Program-made: the position numbers and the translations under genes | The notes under the pieces: model-generated | Seen by the model: the letters and a program-made list of their open reading frames with translations, nothing else | What the model was told of the DNA's origin: nothing | The model's database searches: none | Assembly (NCBI GenBank): GCA_024742655.1 | Contig: JANSYB010000065.1 | Coordinates: forward strand, 1 to 8,395 | Direction of reading: 5' to 3' | Length of the DNA: 8,395 bases | Source of the DNA: Paracoccaceae bacterium | GTDB lineage: Bacteria; Pseudomonadota; Alphaproteobacteria; Rhodobacterales; Rhodobacteraceae | Part shown: positions 1-6,185 of the stretch, in pieces | Numbering within the stretch: position 1 is the first letter of the stretch | How the letters are laid out: the number at the start of each line of letters is the position of its first letter

Positions 1-1047
1 ATTCCGCACGCCGGGCGCAGGCCCGATCATCGGGTTGCCGTCGGGGGGGTGGGAAATCGCGCCGTGCACCTCGCGCTGGATGCCCAGCTCGGCGAAGATC
101 GGCATGCGGTTCAGGCTTTCCTCCAGCCAGGGCATGATCCGGTCGTAATCGGCATCGAACAGCCAGTTCTCGTAATGCCACGGGCATTCATCCAGCCAAA
201 CGGCGTTGGGGTTCTCCTTTTCGTAGATGCCGATCAGCCCGCGCTTCTGCTCCATCCGGATGTAGCCCGATACCTTGCGGTCATCGCGAATGACAGGCAG
301 TTCTTTTTCCAGACCCTCGAATTCCGGCACCGTCTCGGTCACGAAATAGTGGTGCGTCATCGACGTCATCGGCAGTTGCAGCCCCGACCATTCGCCCATC
401 TGCCGGGCATAGGTGCCGCCCGCGTTGACCACATGTTCGCAGGTGATCGTGCCCTTTTCGCTTTCGACGACCCATTCGCCGGCGGCGTTCTGCGTAATAT
501 TGGTGGCGCGGCAGTTGCGGATGATCCGTACGCCCTTTTGTCGGGCGCCGGCCGCCATGGCCATGGTGACATTCGTGGGGTCCACATGACCGTCATCGGG
601 GGTGTAAAGCGCGCCCAGCACGCCGTCGAGATTGTAGAACGGGTGGTTGGCGGCGATATGGTCCGTGCCCACCAGCTCGATATTGAACCCCAGCGACCGG
701 CCCACCGACAGGGTATGGCGCAGCCAGTCCATCTCGTCCTCGGTATAGGCCAGCCGATACGATCCGCAGCCATGCCAGGTGACGGCCTGCCCGGTCTCGG
801 CCTCAAGCGCGCCGGAGTAGAGCCCGATGTTGTAATCCACGCATTTACCAAGGCCGAAACTGGACGTGGAATGGGTGATCTGCCCCGCCGCGTGCCAGGT
901 CGAGCCGCTGGTCAGCTCCGCCTTTTCCAACAGAACCACCTCTGGCCCCCACCCCTCATGCGCCAGGTGATAGGCCAGGCCCACCCCCATGACGCCGCCG
1001 CCAACAATGACCACGCGGGCGTGGGTGGGAAAACTCTTGTCGGACAT
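1..1047 (-). CDS. Dimethylglycine/sarcosine dehydrogenase-like FAD oxidoreductase, N-terminal part (runs off left edge)
   Basis: The visible 349 residues match the FAD-dependent amine oxidase half of the dimethylglycine/sarcosine dehydrogenase family, enzymes that oxidise an N-methyl group and usually pass the carbon to tetrahydrofolate. A Rossmann dinucleotide motif VIVGGGVMGVG lies at residues 13-23. The segment LTSGSTWHAAG (45-55) contains His52, at the place where mitochondrial dimethylglycine dehydrogenase binds FAD covalently. Further family blocks are YTPDDGHVDP (148-157), VVNAGG (206-211) and the late motif NPMIGPAPGVRN. Family members usually exceed 800 residues, with a C-terminal GcvT-like folate domain; that part would lie beyond base 1 and cannot be confirmed. 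The ATG at 1047 is preceded by AGGAA about eight bases upstream. The gene is divergent from the RpiR regulator, which probably controls it. Family assignment is firm; the substrate is unknown. Confidence 0.9.
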   Translation of the reverse strand, partial: MSDKSFPTHARVVIVGGGVMGVGLAYHLAHEGWGPEVVLLEKAELTSGSTWHAAGQITHSTSSFGLGKCVDYNIGLYSGALEAETGQAVTWHGCGSYRLAYTEDEMDWLRHTLSVGRSLGFNIELVGTDHIAANHPFYNLDGVLGALYTPDDGHVDPTNVTMAMAAGARQKGVRIIRNCRATNITQNAAGEWVVESEKGTITCEHVVNAGGTYARQMGEWSGLQLPMTSMTHHYFVTETVPEFEGLEKELPVIRDDRKVSGYIRMEQKRGLIGIYEKENPNAVWLDECPWHYENWLFDADYDRIMPWLEESLNRMPIFAELGIQREVHGAISHPPDGNPMIGPAPGVRN

Positions 1048-1082
1048 GTCGAAAATTCCTGTGAGCTGAGTCGCATTTTCGC

Positions 1083-1111
1083 TCGACAGGCTATTCGTAC
1101 AAATGTACCGT
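1083..1111 (+). promoter_or_regulatory. Candidate promoter for the RpiR regulator, possibly leaderless
   Basis: TCGACA (1083-1088) matches the -35 consensus at five of six bases. At a 17-base spacing it is followed by TACCGT (1106-1111), a three-of-six -10 match. A start site about seven bases further on would fall at 1117-1120, essentially on the ATG of the regulator. This would fit the absence of a Shine-Dalgarno sequence upstream of that ATG. The palindrome overlaps the spacer and the -10. The weak -10 keeps confidence low. Confidence 0.25.
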
Positions 1112-1117
1112 CGTCAA
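1088..1117 (-). promoter_or_regulatory. Candidate promoter for the minus-strand flavoprotein gene
   Basis: Read on the minus strand, TTGACG (1117-1112) is a good -35 hexamer. It is followed after 18 bases by a weak -10 candidate, TAGCCT (1093-1088). Transcription would start near 1081 and leave a leader of about 34 bases that contains the AGGAA ribosome site. The 1097-1108 palindrome falls inside the spacer. The -10 match is only three of six, so this is tentative. Confidence 0.3.
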
Positions 1118-1137
1118 TCATGAATGACACAAATGTA
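1097..1137. promoter_or_regulatory. Putative RpiR operator: palindrome plus direct repeat
   Basis: In the divergent gap, GTACA-AA-TGTAC (1097-1108) is a perfect inverted repeat with 5-base arms. Its core ACAAATGTA (1099-1107) recurs exactly at 1129-1137, just inside the regulator coding sequence. The copies are 30 bases apart, close to three helical turns, so dimers bound to each would face the same side of the DNA. The position between two divergent genes, one encoding a DNA-binding regulator, is typical of an autoregulatory operator. The sequence repeat is directly visible; its role as the RpiR site is inferred. Confidence 0.55.
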
Positions 1138-2007
1138 TCAAACACCGTCCTTGACCGCCTGACACAGGAATGGGAGGCCCTGACGCCCGAGGCGCAGAAG
1201 GCCGCCCGCTATGTGCTTGAAAACCCGGCGGATGTCGGCGTTTCCACCGTGCGCGAGATTGCCGAGGCGGCGAATGTGAAGCCCAATACCTTCGTGCGCA
1301 TGGCCCGCCAGGTCGGATTCGACGGCTACGACGATTTCCGCGAACCCTTCCGCGATGCGATCCGGCGCGGGCAGGTCAGCTTTCCGGACCGCGCCCGATG
1401 GCTGCAGGAGATCAGCCGCTCGGGCGATCTGGGCGGGCTTTATGCCGACATGGTGGGCGCGGCGATCCAGAATCTCGAGGAAAGTTTTGCCGCGATCAGC
1501 GCCGAGGATCTCAAACGCGCCGCAGAGGCGATCTGGAACAGCCGGCAGGTCTTTACCCTTGGCGTGGGCGTGAACAACGCCAATGCGCGCAACTTCACCT
1601 ATCTGGCCAGTACCGGCATGACGCAGTTCCACGCCATCCCGCGCCCCGGCTCGGTCGCGGTGGATGATATCGCCTGGGCGGATGGGCGTGACGTGCTCAT
1701 TGCCATGACCCTCAGACCCTACCGGACCGAGGTGATCGAGACCGTGCGCCTTGCGCGAGAGCAGGGCATGACCGTCATCGGGATCTCCGACAGCCCGGCC
1801 AGCCCGATCATCCTGCAGGCGCAGCACGGATTCGTCGTGGCGGCGGACACGCCGCAGTTTTTTCCCTCGTCGGTTTCGACCATCGCGCTGCTGGAGACGC
1901 TGCTGAGCTTCGTGATCGCCGTGGCCAGCGATGAGATCGTCGAGCGGGTCGGGAAATTCCACCAACGGCGCCATCAGCTTGGCATCTACATGGAGGAGCC
2001 GGAATGA
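1120..2007 (+). CDS. RpiR-family transcriptional regulator (HTH + SIS domain)
   Basis: This 295-residue protein has the RpiR architecture: an N-terminal helix-turn-helix (about residues 10-80, with TVREIAEAANVKPNTFVRMARQVGF at its core) and a C-terminal SIS ligand-binding fold (about 130-265). RpiR proteins are DNA-binding repressors or activators whose SIS domain senses a metabolite, classically a phosphosugar. Here the loop that usually carries the serine/threonine phosphate contacts reads MTLRPYRTE (196-204), and the first SIS glycine motif is LGVGVNNANA, so the effector may not be a phosphosugar. The ATG at 1120 was chosen because the family domain begins directly after it. The open frame extends 357 codons upstream, but that stretch is antisense to the flavoprotein gene. 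No Shine-Dalgarno is visible. The stop overlaps the oxygenase start (ATGA at 2004-2007), so the two are probably co-transcribed and translationally coupled. Confidence 0.9.
   Translation: MNDTNVSNTVLDRLTQEWEALTPEAQKAARYVLENPADVGVSTVREIAEAANVKPNTFVRMARQVGFDGYDDFREPFRDAIRRGQVSFPDRARWLQEISRSGDLGGLYADMVGAAIQNLEESFAAISAEDLKRAAEAIWNSRQVFTLGVGVNNANARNFTYLASTGMTQFHAIPRPGSVAVDDIAWADGRDVLIAMTLRPYRTEVIETVRLAREQGMTVIGISDSPASPIILQAQHGFVVAADTPQFFPSSVSTIALLETLLSFVIAVASDEIVERVGKFHQRRHQLGIYMEEPE
1992..1998 (+). promoter_or_regulatory. Strong ribosome binding site for the Rieske oxygenase
   Basis: GGAGGAG lies inside the last codons of the regulator gene, five bases before the ATG at 2004. It is a near-perfect Shine-Dalgarno sequence. 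It fixes the oxygenase start within the ATGA overlap and suggests translation of the oxygenase at a higher rate than the regulator, which lacks such a site. Confidence 0.75.
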
Positions 2008-3095
2008 ACGCGCCGCTCATTCATTCGCTCGACGCCCGTTACTATACGGATCCGGCCATATTCGATAAGGAAATCAATGGCTTGCTTTCCCGGACATGGC
2101 AATTCGCGGGCCATGTCAGCCAGATCCCCAACGTGGGCGACTACTTTGCCTTCCGGATCGCGGGGCAGAGCCTTTTCTGCATTCGTGGCCGCGACGGGGC
2201 GGTGCGCTGTTTCTACAATGTCTGTCAGCACCGCGCGCATGAACTGGTCGAGGGCACGGGCAGTACGCGCGTTGTTGTCTGCCCCTATCACGCCTGGACA
2301 TACGAGTTGACAGGAGAGCTGCGCGCGGGGCCGAACATCAAGTCCGTGCCGGGCTTCGACCGGTCCAAAATCTGCCTGACCGAAGTGCGCTGCGAGGATT
2401 TCAACAGTTTTCTCTTCGTCAATCTTGATCCCGAGACCGCGCCGATGGACGACTGGTTTCCCGGCGTGCGCGAGGAATTGCGCGAATACGTGCCCGGTAT
2501 CGACCGGTTGGCGCCATTGGAATGGGTGGAAATACCCGAGCATTGCAACTGGAAAGTGTCGGTCGAGAATTATTCGGAATGCTATCACTGTCCGCTCAAT
2601 CACCCGACCTTTGCCGAGGGCGTGATCAAGCCCGAAACCTACGACATTCAGCCCGATCCCTCGGGTGGCTACGTGCTACGCCACACGACCGAGTGTCAAA
2701 GCCTGGAGGCGATGACCTATCCCGTTGATATGTCGGTCAGACATGCGGGCGACTATCAAAGCTGGTTCCTGTGGCCGATGTTTTCGTTCCAGTGTTATCC
2801 GGGCAATGTGCTGAACACCTATCACTGGCGGGCGCATGACGTGGATCACTGCACGGTCTATCGCGGTTGGTACACCGAGCACGGCGCCGAAAGCGACGTG
2901 ATCCGCGGGCTGGCCGTGCAAGACCGCCAGACCACCGTGGAGGAGGATATCCGGCTGGTCGAATCGGTGCATCGCGGGCTGAAATCGCGGGGGTACAAGC
3001 CCGGCCCGCTGGTGCTCGATCCCGGATGCGGGGTGCATTCCGAACATTCCATCCGGGCGCTGCAGCAATGGATGCGGGAGGCGGTGGAAGACTGA
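2004..3095 (+). CDS. Rieske non-haem iron oxygenase alpha subunit, quaternary-amine demethylase type
   Basis: The 363-residue protein is a ring-hydroxylating-dioxygenase-type large subunit. The Rieske [2Fe-2S] ligands are Cys74 and His76, then Cys93 and His96 (C-x-H-x16-C-x2-H). The mononuclear iron site is seen in NYSECYHCPLNH: His195 and His200, with Asp315 in VEEDIRLVE as the probable carboxylate. The residue joining the two metal centres is Glu192 rather than the aspartate of classic aromatic dioxygenases. Glutamate there is known from carnitine oxygenase CntA and related betaine demethylases, and the length is close to that of CntA. The enzyme therefore probably oxidises a C-H bond next to a quaternary or tertiary nitrogen, or hydroxylates an N-methylated ring. 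It needs electrons from a reductase or ferredoxin that is not encoded in the window. Family is firm; substrate is inferred from motif and neighbours. Confidence 0.92.
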   Translation: MNAPLIHSLDARYYTDPAIFDKEINGLLSRTWQFAGHVSQIPNVGDYFAFRIAGQSLFCIRGRDGAVRCFYNVCQHRAHELVEGTGSTRVVVCPYHAWTYELTGELRAGPNIKSVPGFDRSKICLTEVRCEDFNSFLFVNLDPETAPMDDWFPGVREELREYVPGIDRLAPLEWVEIPEHCNWKVSVENYSECYHCPLNHPTFAEGVIKPETYDIQPDPSGGYVLRHTTECQSLEAMTYPVDMSVRHAGDYQSWFLWPMFSFQCYPGNVLNTYHWRAHDVDHCTVYRGWYTEHGAESDVIRGLAVQDRQTTVEEDIRLVESVHRGLKSRGYKPGPLVLDPGCGVHSEHSIRALQQWMREAVED

Positions 3096-3102
3096 AGCCC
3101 GC

Positions 3103-3121
3103 GATTTTTCTACGAAAAATC
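3103..3121 (+). terminator. Perfect AT-rich hairpin after the Rieske gene
   Basis: GATTTTTC and GAAAAATC form a perfect 8-base inverted repeat around a 3-base loop (TAC), seven bases after the oxygenase stop. It stands out as AT-rich in GC-rich surroundings. Position fits a transcript end or an mRNA 3' stabiliser, but there is no T-run after the stem on the plus strand, so it is not a classic intrinsic terminator. It could also be one copy of a dispersed genomic repeat. Confidence 0.45.
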
Positions 3122-3241
3122 AAGGCACGTCGGCATCCCTTGCCGGACCGAGGCGCGAGCGTGGCGGCGGGTGGCGATGGCGGCGTGGTCCATGCCAAAC
3201 TTGCCGGATTGCCCGGCTTGACGCGCCAGCCGCGCCGGTAT

Positions 3242-3274
3242 CTGGATATCGGGGACCGTGTCCCGCGTGTCCAG
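3242..3274. other. Two-tier dyad symmetry / predicted RNA hairpin
   Basis: Inner arms GGGAC (3252-3256) and GTCCC (3260-3264) flank a CGT loop. Outer arms CTGGA (3242-3246) and TCCAG (3270-3274) lie at exactly symmetric distances. In RNA the outer stem extends to eight pairs (CTGGATAT with GTGTCCAG, two of them G-U), then a 2x2 internal loop, then five GC-rich pairs. It sits about 150 bases upstream of the aldehyde dehydrogenase start. It may be a regulator site or a leader hairpin; function is unproven. Confidence 0.35.
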
Positions 3275-3413
3275 CAGGTGTATCGCCGGACGAAACCGCA
3301 GTATGACAGGCTGTGGCAGCATCGAATCCGTGTCGGCCGGGATTGAAATCCGTCGCATTATGTCTGGCGGCGGACGATCAGGCCCCTAGCTTGCCACCAA
3401 CGCGGAACATATC

Positions 3414-3421
3414 GGAAGGGA
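3414..3421 (+). promoter_or_regulatory. Ribosome binding site for the aldehyde dehydrogenase
   Basis: GGAAGGGA ends five bases before the ATG at 3427. It decides the start: the open frame continues upstream to 3313, but the family N-terminus (LNYIDGAW) begins just after this ATG. Confidence 0.65.
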
Positions 3422-3426
3422 CGGGT

Positions 3427-4869
3427 ATGAAACAGGATTGGCTCAACTATATCGACGGGGCGTGGTGTGCGGGTGGCGCGGGTCAGGTCGATATCGTCAG
3501 CCCCGGCACCGGCGAGGTGATCGCGCGTCATGCGCTGGCCGATGAGGCGGATGTGGACCGGGCGGTGCAGGCGGCCCGGCGCGTGCACCAGTCGGGTGTC
3601 CTGACCGATCTGCGCCCTGTGGAGCGGGGCCGGATGGTGCAGGCGATGGGGCGCTACCTGCTTGATCATAAAGAGGATATCGCGCCCGTTCTGTCGCGCG
3701 AGCAGGGCAAGACCCTGTGGGAGGCCCGGCGCGAGATCGACGGGGCCGCGCGCTATTTCGAGTATTACGGCAATCAGGCCGAAACGGTCGAGGGCCGCTC
3801 GATCCCGCTGGGTGCGGGCTATTTCGACTTCACCCAGTATGAGCCTTACGGCGTGTCGGCGCAGATCATCCCGTGGAATTTCCCGGTCGAGATCGCCGCG
3901 CGCTCGATTTCCGCCGCGCTGGCGACCGGCAATGCCTGCGTGGTCAAGACACCCGAACTCACCCCCTGTTCCAGCTGGATTTTCGCCGACGCGGCCGAGG
4001 CGGCGGGCTTGCCGGCGGGGGCGGTCAACATCCTGTGCGGCTGGGGCCACCAGGCCGGTGCGGCACTGAGCGCGCATCCAGACGTCAACCAGGTCGTGTT
4101 CACCGGCTCTGTCGGCACCGGCGTGGCGGTGGCCGCGGCGGCGGCGCGCAACGTGGTGCCCTGCGTGCTGGAACTGGGCGGCAAATCGGCGGCCATCGTG
4201 CATGACGATGCCGATCTGGACGCGTTCGAGGCCGACATCCGCATGGGCATCTATTTCAACGCCGGACAGGTCTGTTCGGCGATGAGCCGCGTTCTGGTCC
4301 ACGAAAGCCGCCATGACGAGGTGGTGGAGCGCGCGGTGAAAGTGGCGAAATCGCTGGATGTGGGGCCGGGGATCGAGCGCGGCGAAATGGGGCTGAGCAT
4401 GGGCTCCATGGTCAGCGAGGCGCAGCGCGACCGCGCCGCCGGGATGGTGTCGCAGGCCGAGGCCGAGGGCGCGCGCGTGGCCACCGGTGGGCGGGCAATG
4501 AACATTCCCGGCGCATTTCTGGAGCCCACCGTCATGGTCAATGTCGCCCCCGACATGACCATCGCGCAGCAAGAGGTGTTCGGCCCGGTGCCGTCGGTCA
4601 TGCCGTTCCGCGACGAGGCGCAGGCCATCGAGATCGCCAACGGCACGCAATACGGCCTTGTGGCCGGGGTCTTTACCCGCGATCTGGACCGCGCCAGCCG
4701 TGCGGCGCAGAAATTGCGCGCGGGGCAGGTGTTCGTGAACCAGTGGTTCGCGGGCGGGGTGGAAACCCCCTTTGGTGGCTATGGCAAGTCGGGCTACGGG
4801 CGTGAAAAGGGGCGTGAGGCGCTGTGGAACTACGTGCAGACCAAGAATGTCGCGATCCGGGTCGGCTGA
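3427..4869 (+). CDS. NAD(P)-dependent aldehyde dehydrogenase (betaine-aldehyde-dehydrogenase-like)
   Basis: The 480-residue protein is a full-length ALDH-superfamily enzyme that oxidises an aldehyde to a carboxylate with NAD(P)+ in the cytoplasm. All catalytic landmarks are present: PWNFP with Asn151, cofactor lysine Lys174 (VVKTPE), the nucleotide motif FTGSVGTG (225-232), general base Glu249 in LELGGKS, nucleophile Cys283 in NAGQVCSA, and Glu383 in QEVFGPV. The C-terminal block TPFGGYGKSGYGREKG is typical of the betaine aldehyde, gamma-aminobutyraldehyde and related group. Substrate specificity cannot be read from these motifs. It is the first gene of the downstream block and ends one base before the next start codon. 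In this context it probably oxidises a semialdehyde or an aldehyde released by the oxygenase steps. Confidence 0.92.
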   Translation: MKQDWLNYIDGAWCAGGAGQVDIVSPGTGEVIARHALADEADVDRAVQAARRVHQSGVLTDLRPVERGRMVQAMGRYLLDHKEDIAPVLSREQGKTLWEARREIDGAARYFEYYGNQAETVEGRSIPLGAGYFDFTQYEPYGVSAQIIPWNFPVEIAARSISAALATGNACVVKTPELTPCSSWIFADAAEAAGLPAGAVNILCGWGHQAGAALSAHPDVNQVVFTGSVGTGVAVAAAAARNVVPCVLELGGKSAAIVHDDADLDAFEADIRMGIYFNAGQVCSAMSRVLVHESRHDEVVERAVKVAKSLDVGPGIERGEMGLSMGSMVSEAQRDRAAGMVSQAEAEGARVATGGRAMNIPGAFLEPTVMVNVAPDMTIAQQEVFGPVPSVMPFRDEAQAIEIANGTQYGLVAGVFTRDLDRASRAAQKLRAGQVFVNQWFAGGVETPFGGYGKSGYGREKGREALWNYVQTKNVAIRVG

Positions 4870-4870
4870 G

Positions 4871-6169
4871 ATGACCGGCGCGCTGGACAGCATCGCCGCG
4901 AGGCTATGCGCGGTCGATCCGGGGCAGGCGGCGCGCGATCTGGCAGATCAGTCGATCCTCGATACGGCCGCCTGCATCATGGCGGGCTGGCAAACGCCAC
5001 AAAGGCGGGCGGTGTCGGCGATGCTGGAGCGGTCTGGCAATCGCGGCGCCGGGGCGCGGGCGCTGTTGCTGGGCACGGCGGCGCATGCGCTGGATTACGA
5101 TGATTTCGAGCAACCCGGCTCCACCCATCCAAGCGCGGTCCTGGTCCCGGCGATCCTGGCCGTGGCCGCGTCCGAAGAGGTCACGCGCGCCGGGGCCGAG
5201 GCCGCCTACGTGGCGGGCTACGAGGTGATCCTGTCGCTGGGGCTGGCGCTTGGCTATGGCCATTACATGGCGGGCTGGCATGCAACGGGCACACTGGGCC
5301 TGATCGGTGCGGCGGGCACGGCGGCGCATCTTCTGGGGCTTGACCGGGCCGCTACGGTGTCAGCGCTGTCGCTGGCGATGACCAAGGCGGCGGGCCTCAA
5401 GGTGCAATTCGGGGCCGATGCCAAGGCCGCCCATGCCGGGCTGGCCGCGCGGGGCGGGGTCGATGCGGCCTATCTGGCCGCCGCGGGCCTTTCGGCCGCG
5501 CCCGATGCGTTCGATGCGCCCAAGGGCTTTGCCGCGCTTTATGCGCCGGGGCCGGCCTCTGCGCCTCCCTTGGCGTCGATCCTCGATCACCCGCCCTATC
5601 GCAAGCTGTCGCCGGCCTGTGGCTACACGCTGCGCGCGATCGAGGCGGCGGGCGAGATCACGCACCAGCCGGGTTTTGCCGCTGCTGCAATCGAAGCGGT
5701 CGATATCGAGATCGCCGAGCCCTATCACGATGTGGCCGGCATCGCCGCACCCGCGACGGGCCACGAGGCGCGGTTCAGCGTGACATGGTGCGTGGCCTGC
5801 GCGCTGACCGACGGGCAGGTGGGGCTGGGTCATTTCACCGATCAGGCGCTGTCGCGCCCCGATCTGCGCGCGCTGGAGCGGCGGATCAGGGTGCAACGCT
5901 ATGCCCTGCCGGACGGGGCGGGCGATGTCAGCCCCGAGGCCCCCGAGCGCGTGACCGTGCAGTTGATGGACGGTCGAACGCACCACGCCGCCTGTGCCGT
6001 GCAAAAGGGCGGGCCGGGCCGCCCGCTGGACCCCGCCGATCTGATGGCAAAGCTGGCCGATTGCGGCATGACGCGCGCCGTGGCCGACAGCTTTCTTGCA
6101 CATCCGGGCACATCGGGGTTCAGTGGGGCCCAGATCCTGCCGCCCGATATCGTCGCGGCGCTGCCCTGA
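4871..6169 (+). CDS. MmgE/PrpD-family protein with altered active-site residues
   Basis: This 432-residue protein belongs to the MmgE/PrpD family, which includes 2-methylcitrate dehydratase and cis-aconitate decarboxylase. Family blocks are visible in order: HALDYDD (72-78), THPSAVLVPAILA (85-97), VAGYEV (114-119), AGWHATGTLGLIGAA (134-148), the segment GADAKAAHAGLAARGG (181-196) with Lys185, and SPACGYTLRAIE (247-258). In the last block many relatives have His where this protein has Leu254, and the aspartate-rich motif is followed by Phe79 where a Thr is common. The reaction may therefore differ from citrate-type dehydration or decarboxylation. The start at 4871 lies one base after the aldehyde dehydrogenase stop; there is little Shine-Dalgarno, so translation is probably coupled. 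Many members of this family have no known substrate, and none is claimed here. Confidence 0.88.
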   Translation: MTGALDSIAARLCAVDPGQAARDLADQSILDTAACIMAGWQTPQRRAVSAMLERSGNRGAGARALLLGTAAHALDYDDFEQPGSTHPSAVLVPAILAVAASEEVTRAGAEAAYVAGYEVILSLGLALGYGHYMAGWHATGTLGLIGAAGTAAHLLGLDRAATVSALSLAMTKAAGLKVQFGADAKAAHAGLAARGGVDAAYLAAAGLSAAPDAFDAPKGFAALYAPGPASAPPLASILDHPPYRKLSPACGYTLRAIEAAGEITHQPGFAAAAIEAVDIEIAEPYHDVAGIAAPATGHEARFSVTWCVACALTDGQVGLGHFTDQALSRPDLRALERRIRVQRYALPDGAGDVSPEAPERVTVQLMDGRTHHAACAVQKGGPGRPLDPADLMAKLADCGMTRAVADSFLAHPGTSGFSGAQILPPDIVAALP

Positions 6170-6185
6170 CGAAAGGCGCGTTTTC

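Larger units (their letters stand above)
3096..3426. other. 331-base intergenic region between the two co-directional gene blocks
   Basis: No convincing gene is seen here. An 82-codon open frame on the minus strand (3110-3358) and the tail of a plus-strand frame ending at 3346 cross it, but neither gives a recognisable protein and neither has a clear ribosome site. The region holds the 3103-3121 inverted repeat, a smaller GCCGG/CCGGC inverted repeat (3203-3217), the larger two-tier dyad at 3242-3274 and, at its end, the aldehyde dehydrogenase ribosome site. No good sigma-70 -35/-10 pair was found, nor any copy of the ACAAATGTA operator core. The size and structures suggest that the downstream block has its own promoter or leader. 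Confidence 0.5.

Noticed and set aside
49..1119. 357-codon upstream extension of the regulator frame, giving a 652-residue fusion protein
   Set aside because: It lies antisense to the flavoprotein gene, whose minus-strand translation matches a known family from end to end. The RpiR domain begins right after the ATG at 1120, and the extension resembles no protein.
1138..1974. 278-codon minus-strand open frame opposite the regulator
   Set aside because: Antisense to the well-supported RpiR gene; no recognisable domain.
2867..3346. 159-codon plus-strand open frame overlapping the end of the oxygenase gene
   Set aside because: Most of it is out of frame within the oxygenase; the tail over the gap looks Arg-rich and non-specific.
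3110..3358. 82-codon minus-strand open frame in the intergenic gap
   Set aside because: No ribosome site or recognisable domain, and its stop falls inside the AT-rich hairpin. Third-position GC is fairly high, so a small gene is not excluded, but support is too weak to list it.
3343..3364. TTGAAA with a nearby CATTAT as a promoter for the aldehyde dehydrogenase operon
   Set aside because: The two hexamers are only seven bases apart, too close for sigma-70. At the correct spacing no -10 match is seen.
3358..4893. 511-codon minus-strand open frame
   Set aside because: Entirely antisense to the aldehyde dehydrogenase, with His/Arg/Asp-rich low-quality translation typical of a shadow frame in GC-rich DNA.
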